6,288 bases of DNA from Vulcanimicrobiota bacterium (GTDB lineage Bacteria; Vulcanimicrobiota; Vulcanimicrobiia; Vulcanimicrobiales; Vulcanimicrobiaceae): NCBI GenBank assembly GCA_014304965.1, contig JACRTZ010000126.1, positions 1 through 6,288 on the forward strand, given 5' to 3'. Shown piece by piece: positions 5,111 through 6,288 of this stretch. Below the pieces are notes generated by a model, which did no database searches, was not told where the DNA came from, and saw nothing but the letters and a program-made list of their open reading frames with translations. Every line of letters starts with the position of its first letter. Position 1 is the stretch's first letter. The position numbers were made by a program, and so were the translations under genes.

Positions 5111-6288
5111 GCACGACGCAAAGCACCGGGACGATCGAACGCCCAGACGGCGCGGCCTCGGCCAACCCGCTGCGCGCGGGCCTCGACTCGAATCGCATCG
5201 CCGAACCGTGCAATATCGTACTGTTCGGCGCGAGCGGCGACCTGACGAAGCGCATGCTGATGCCGGCGCTCTACAACCTGCGGCTCGGCGACGTGCTGCC
5301 GACCAACTTCGGGATCATCGGTTTTTCGCGGTCGGACTGGTCGAGCGACGAGTTTCGCGCGCAGATGAAAGACGCGCTAGACCAATTCTCCCGTTCGGGG
5401 CCCGCCAAGGATCCGATGTGGAGCGAATTCGCCCAGCGCGTTTCGTACGTCAGCGGCGACTTCGACGACGTCGAAGCTTTCAAGAAATTGCGTCGGCAGC
5501 TCGACGAGAACGACGAGAAAATCGGAACGCAGAACAATCGCCTTTTCTACCTGGCGACGCCCCCGCCGGTCTTCGGAAAAGTAGTGGACCAGTTGAGTGC
5601 CGCCGGCCTCGGGCCCAAGGACCAGGCGCGCGGCTGGACGCGCATCGTCGTCGAAAAGCCGTTCGGCACCGATTTGCAATCGGCGCGCGCCCTGCAAATC
5701 GAAGTCACCAAGGTCTTTGACGAAAAGCAGATCTATCGCATCGACCACTACCTCGGCAAAGAGCCCGTTCAAGACATCATGGCGCTGCGCTTCGCGAACG
5801 TGATCTTTGAGCCGCTCTGGAATCGCCGCTACGTGGATTGCGTCCAGATCACCGCAGCCGAAACCGTGGGGGTCGAAAGCCGGGGCGGATATTACGAGAA
5901 TGCGGGCGCGCTGCGCGACATGATTCAGAATCACGTGCTCAACTTGCTCGCACTCGTCGCGATGGAGCCGCCGATTTCGCCGAACGCCGATCACGTGCGC
6001 GACGAAAAATACAAGGTACTTTCGGCGCTGCGCTGCAATCCGCCGGACAAACTCGGGAAGATGACGGCGCGCGGCCAGTACGGCGCCGGGCTCGTGGACG
6101 GCAAACCGGTGCCGGGCTATCGCGAGGAAGCGAGCGTTGACCCAAACTCGAACACCGAGACCTATGCGGCCGTCAAGTTCTACATCGACAACTGGCGCTG
6201 GGCCGACGTTCCGTTCTATCTGCGCAGCGGCAAACGCCTGGGGCGCAAGTCGTCCGAGATCGCGGTGACGTTCCGGCCGATCCCGCAT
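5107..6288 (+). CDS. zwf: Glucose-6-phosphate dehydrogenase, N-terminal part (3' end outside window)
   Basis: It oxidises glucose 6-phosphate to 6-phosphogluconolactone, the entry step of the oxidative pentose phosphate pathway. The frame runs open from GTG at 5107 to the right edge: 394 residues of a family usually about 490-510 long. After a 20-residue leader come NPLRAGL (20-26) and the coenzyme motif GASGDLTKR (41-49). GFSRS (72-76) puts R75 where the Leuconostoc enzyme has the arginine that holds the NADP 2'-phosphate, so NADP use is likely (inference). EKPFG is at 183-187 and the active-site signature DHYLGKE at 213-219, with H214 and K218. H276 in DMIQNH matches the catalytic base, and RSGKRL (373-378) gives substrate lysine K376. 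The start overlaps the gnd stop as GTGA with no clear ribosome binding site, which suggests translational coupling. The next in-frame ATG (residue 50) would destroy the coenzyme site. About 100 C-terminal residues are missing. Confidence 0.96.
   Translation, partial: MSTTQSTGTIERPDGAASANPLRAGLDSNRIAEPCNIVLFGASGDLTKRMLMPALYNLRLGDVLPTNFGIIGFSRSDWSSDEFRAQMKDALDQFSRSGPAKDPMWSEFAQRVSYVSGDFDDVEAFKKLRRQLDENDEKIGTQNNRLFYLATPPPVFGKVVDQLSAAGLGPKDQARGWTRIVVEKPFGTDLQSARALQIEVTKVFDEKQIYRIDHYLGKEPVQDIMALRFANVIFEPLWNRRYVDCVQITAAETVGVESRGGYYENAGALRDMIQNHVLNLLALVAMEPPISPNADHVRDEKYKVLSALRCNPPDKLGKMTARGQYGAGLVDGKPVPGYREEASVDPNSNTETYAAVKFYIDNWRWADVPFYLRSGKRLGRKSSEIAVTFRPIPH

Noticed and set aside
5377..6288. 303-codon open frame on the minus strand, opposite zwf
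   Set aside because: The + strand encodes an unmistakable Zwf with all key motifs across this span; the antisense frame shows no family features.

Overview
The window holds a compact pentose-phosphate-pathway gene cluster, all on the + strand: the 3' part of a transketolase gene (tkt), a complete gene for a fused transaldolase/glucose-6-phosphate isomerase (tal-pgi), a complete short-form 6-phosphogluconate dehydrogenase gene (gnd), and the 5' part of a glucose-6-phosphate dehydrogenase gene (zwf) that runs off the right edge. The DNA is strongly GC-rich, with G or C at most third codon positions, and all three visible starts are non-ATG (GTG, TTG, GTG). This is a chromosomal, bacterial, high-GC region. 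Tal-Pgi fusions of about 950 residues are known from scattered groups such as acidobacteria, some acetic acid bacteria and uncultured soil phyla. The phylum cannot be fixed from this window; an Eremiobacterota- or Acidobacteriota-like soil bacterium is a guess.

Layout: tkt ends at 1081. A 44-base gap with a purine-rich ribosome binding site leads to tal-pgi (1126-3990). A 196-base gap follows, and it is not empty. It is almost filled by an imperfect palindrome (4003-4160) whose arms can form a stem of about 26 pairs around a region with further small hairpins. gnd (4187-5110) starts just after it, and zwf starts inside the gnd stop codon (GTGA overlap at 5107-5110). No mobile-element gene, tRNA, rRNA or CRISPR array is visible.

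How the genes work together: zwf and gnd form the oxidative branch (glucose 6-phosphate to 6-phosphogluconate to ribulose 5-phosphate plus CO2; the lactonase is not in the window). tkt and the transaldolase half rearrange pentose phosphates into fructose 6-phosphate and glyceraldehyde 3-phosphate. The isomerase half of the fusion returns fructose 6-phosphate to glucose 6-phosphate for Zwf. The cluster therefore encodes most of a cyclic pentose phosphate pathway. Residues after the second beta strand suggest an NADP-type Zwf beside an NAD-type Gnd, so the cycle may feed both cofactor pools; this is inference.

The coding content is ordinary central metabolism in an informative arrangement. The feature most worth a second look is the structured, internally repetitive element between tal-pgi and gnd, which could be a cis-acting RNA or a dispersed palindromic repeat.
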